Origin: Nitrospirota bacterium | GTDB taxonomy: Bacteria; Nitrospirota; Thermodesulfovibrionia; Thermodesulfovibrionales; SM23-35 | Direction: 5' to 3' | DNA length: 6,035 nt | Assembly: GCA_018262395.1 (NCBI GenBank) | Contig: JAGSYM010000075.1 | Coordinates: 1-6,035 of the forward strand | Part shown: one piece after another, positions 6,009 through 6,035 of the stretch | Numbering within the stretch: the first letter of the stretch is position 1 | Layout of the letters: each line of letters opens with the position of its first letter | Translations under genes and position numbers: made by a program | The notes under the pieces: generated by a model | What the model was told of the DNA's origin: nothing | Databases searched by the model: none | The model's input: only the letters and a program-made list of their open reading frames with translations

Positions 6009-6035
6009 ATGGGATTCTTGGATGAAATTGCAGGT
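6009..6035 (+). CDS. Start of a DUF937/YidB-like gene (cut by window edge)
   Basis: Only nine codons are visible, MGFLDEIAG. This closely resembles the N-terminus of DUF937/YidB family proteins (E. coli YidB begins MGLFDEVVG), small bacterial proteins of unclear function. The ATG has a strong Shine-Dalgarno, AGGAGGG (5998-6004), four bases upstream. It has its own extended -10 promoter and long leader. The family call depends on a very short match. An overlapping frame from an ATG at 5941 also stays open to the edge, but its product is not recognised. Confidence 0.5.

Overview
The window looks like ordinary bacterial chromosome at roughly mid GC. No tRNA, rRNA, CRISPR array, transposase or phage gene is visible. 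The gene content (a cytoplasmic TPR protein divergent from an RNase R gene, then mazG, a DUF2934 protein and a DUF937/YidB-like start) suggests a Gram-negative lineage such as Nitrospirota or a deltaproteobacterial relative. That placement rests on remembered family resemblance, not a search, and is tentative.

Layout. Positions 1-1857 (minus strand) hold 619 codons of a large tetratricopeptide-repeat protein that runs off the left edge. Positions 1858-1933 are a compact divergent promoter region with a perfect 8-bp inverted repeat. Positions 1934-4036 (plus) encode a complete 700-residue RNase R with all four catalytic aspartates. Positions 4040-4129 hold a long imperfect hairpin built from 8-base units in inverted orientation. 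Eleven bases later mazG starts (4141-4914, plus, 257 residues). A probable terminator follows at 4943-4969.

From about 4970 to the right edge the genes become small and widely spaced, each with its own control region. A DUF2934 protein with a lysine-rich tail (5165-5458) has an extended -10 promoter and a strong ribosome binding site. About 550 bases then hold no convincing gene: a weak terminator candidate, inverted repeats, a second extended -10 promoter at 5827-5832, and a leader of about 170 bases that can fold in competing ways. The leader ends at the strong ribosome binding site of a gene starting at 6009, whose nine visible residues match the DUF937/YidB N-terminus.

Functionally, RNase R (structured RNA turnover) and MazG (hydrolysis of non-canonical or excess NTPs) are housekeeping quality-control enzymes and may be co-transcribed across the hairpin element. 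The DUF2934 and DUF937-type genes belong to poorly characterised families and look like independently regulated units. I did not find a clear new multi-gene system. The least explained parts are non-coding: the 8-base-unit hairpin between rnr and mazG, the structured leader before position 6009, and the palindromes near the promoters.
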